Below, piece after piece: positions 63,421-64,000 of a DNA stretch of 64,000 nt; within the stretch, counting starts at the first letter, position 1; each line of letters opens with the position of its first letter. A program made the translations under genes and the position numbers. Origin of the DNA: Candidatus Zixiibacteriota bacterium (GTDB lineage Bacteria > Zixibacteria > MSB-5A5 > GN15 > FEB-12); contig JAHOYZ010000007.1 of NCBI GenBank assembly GCA_019038695.1, positions 248,001-312,000 of the forward strand. The letters run 5' to 3'. Below the pieces are notes generated by a model, which was not told where the DNA came from, searched no databases, and was given only the letters and a program-made list of their open reading frames with translations.

Positions 63421-64000
63421 CTACAAGAATGCAAAGAAAGCGGCGCGCGTAAACTCCACCAACTGCTGCGGGAAAAGACCCAGTCCCAGCGTGGCGGCTG
63501 AAGTAATAATCAGTACGATGATGATAGCAGGAGAATACGAAACCGGTATAAAGGTATCCTCGGGTTTCTCAAAATACGCCGCCTTCACTACCCGCAGATA
63601 ATAATAGACGGAGATGAACGAATTCATGACACCAATCACAGCCAGCCAAATGAAGCCCGCTTTGACCGCTGCCGAGAATAGGAAGAACTTACCGAAAAAA
63701 CCTACCGTAGGTGGGAAACCAGCCAGCCCCAGCATAAACAACGCCAGCATCGCCGCTAGATACGGATGGGCAGCCGCCAGTCCGGGTAGTTCGGAGAACT
63801 TCGACCGGCATCCTGAACGCGTTTCCAACAGAGTCACAACAGCGAAACCACCAAGATTACAGGAAGCATAGGCTACCAGATAGAAGACCGCCGCTGAAAC
63901 CGCATCGGGACCTCCAACTGCGAGCACTATCATTATGTACCCGGCATGAGCAATCGACGAGTAGGCCAACATGCGTTTGATGTTTTCCTGACGCAAGGCC
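63421..64000 (-). CDS. nuoN: NADH-quinone oxidoreductase subunit N, C-terminal part
   Basis: Partial: the frame continues past the right edge; the apparent start at 63996 is an internal TTG Leu codon. The 193 visible residues are the C-terminal part of the antiporter-like subunit N of complex I. RQENIKRMLAYSSIAHAGYI is the family's highly conserved segment, with the Lys on the broken helix, and LAGFPPTVGFFGKFFLFSAA the next. About six hydrophobic segments remain. It contributes to proton pumping in the inner membrane. nuoN is usually the last gene of the nuo operon; on the minus strand nothing of the operon follows it. Confidence 0.93.
   Translation of the reverse strand, partial: ALRQENIKRMLAYSSIAHAGYIMIVLAVGGPDAVSAAVFYLVAYASCNLGGFAVVTLLETRSGCRSKFSELPGLAAAHPYLAAMLALFMLGLAGFPPTVGFFGKFFLFSAAVKAGFIWLAVIGVMNSFISVYYYLRVVKAAYFEKPEDTFIPVSYSPAIIIVLIITSAATLGLGLFPQQLVEFTRAAFFAFL

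Overview
The window reads as a chromosomal segment of a Gram-negative, didermic bacterium of the FCB group, most likely a Zixibacteria-like lineage. This is inferred from many secreted proteins ending in the same dockerin-like pair (core [16 protein letters not shown]), PorV/PorQ-like outer-membrane proteins, a Wza/Wzz-type export cluster, a PlpD-type patatin/Omp85 protein and a long SUF operon with a Rieske protein. No rRNA, tRNA, CRISPR array, transposase or phage gene was seen.

Layout. 0-3.6 kb: the 3' end of a FabL-like reductase, then three type IV pilus minor-pilin genes (PilV-, PilW- and PilX-like) behind a possible sigma-54 promoter and ended by a clear terminator. 3.7-14.3 kb: envelope genes: a SppA peptidase fused to an outer-membrane-like N-terminal region, a DUF4097-like secreted protein, a TrmH-family methyltransferase, a patatin-Omp85 protein, a PorV-like barrel, a secreted Cys-rich HMA metal-binding protein and a secreted LolA-like/retropepsin-like protein. 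14.3-24.0 kb (minus strand): a dockerin gene relic, then an exopolysaccharide cluster (MurJ-like flippase, WecB epimerase, DegT aminotransferase, left-handed beta-helix acyltransferase, Wzz-like, Wza-like, YfhO-like). 24.0-29.1 kb: a PIG-V-like glycosyltransferase, AlkD, NadA, GltX and a small membrane protein. 29.3-37.6 kb: an Rrf2 regulator followed by sufC-sufB-sufD-Rieske-sufS-sufU, a GT-C-like membrane protein and sufT, probably one Fe-S assembly operon. 40.2-46.9 kb: CheD, a large CHASE/PAS hybrid histidine kinase, a GAF protein with a phosphoacceptor helix but no ATPase, and PurF. 63.4-64.0 kb: partial nuoN.

The most striking region is 37.8-63.1 kb. It holds five large secreted proteins that all end in a paired dockerin-like module. 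Four carry peptidase domains of different catalytic types: trypsin/Lys-C-like serine, subtilisin-like serine, M28 zinc and C39-like cysteine. The fifth is a thrombospondin-3/FG-GAP protein. Two of the five also carry cohesin-like domains. All five, and the relic at 14.4 kb, stop with TAG, and four of these six ends share a similar 3' flank with a GGCCAC-type hairpin. Together they look like a dockerin-tagged extracellular peptidase set. Whether the dockerin is an assembly module, as in cellulosomes, or a C-terminal sorting or anchoring tag cannot be settled from sequence alone.

Start codons were moved from the longest open frame wherever a ribosome-binding site, signal peptide or neighbouring gene argued for it; this is stated in each entry.
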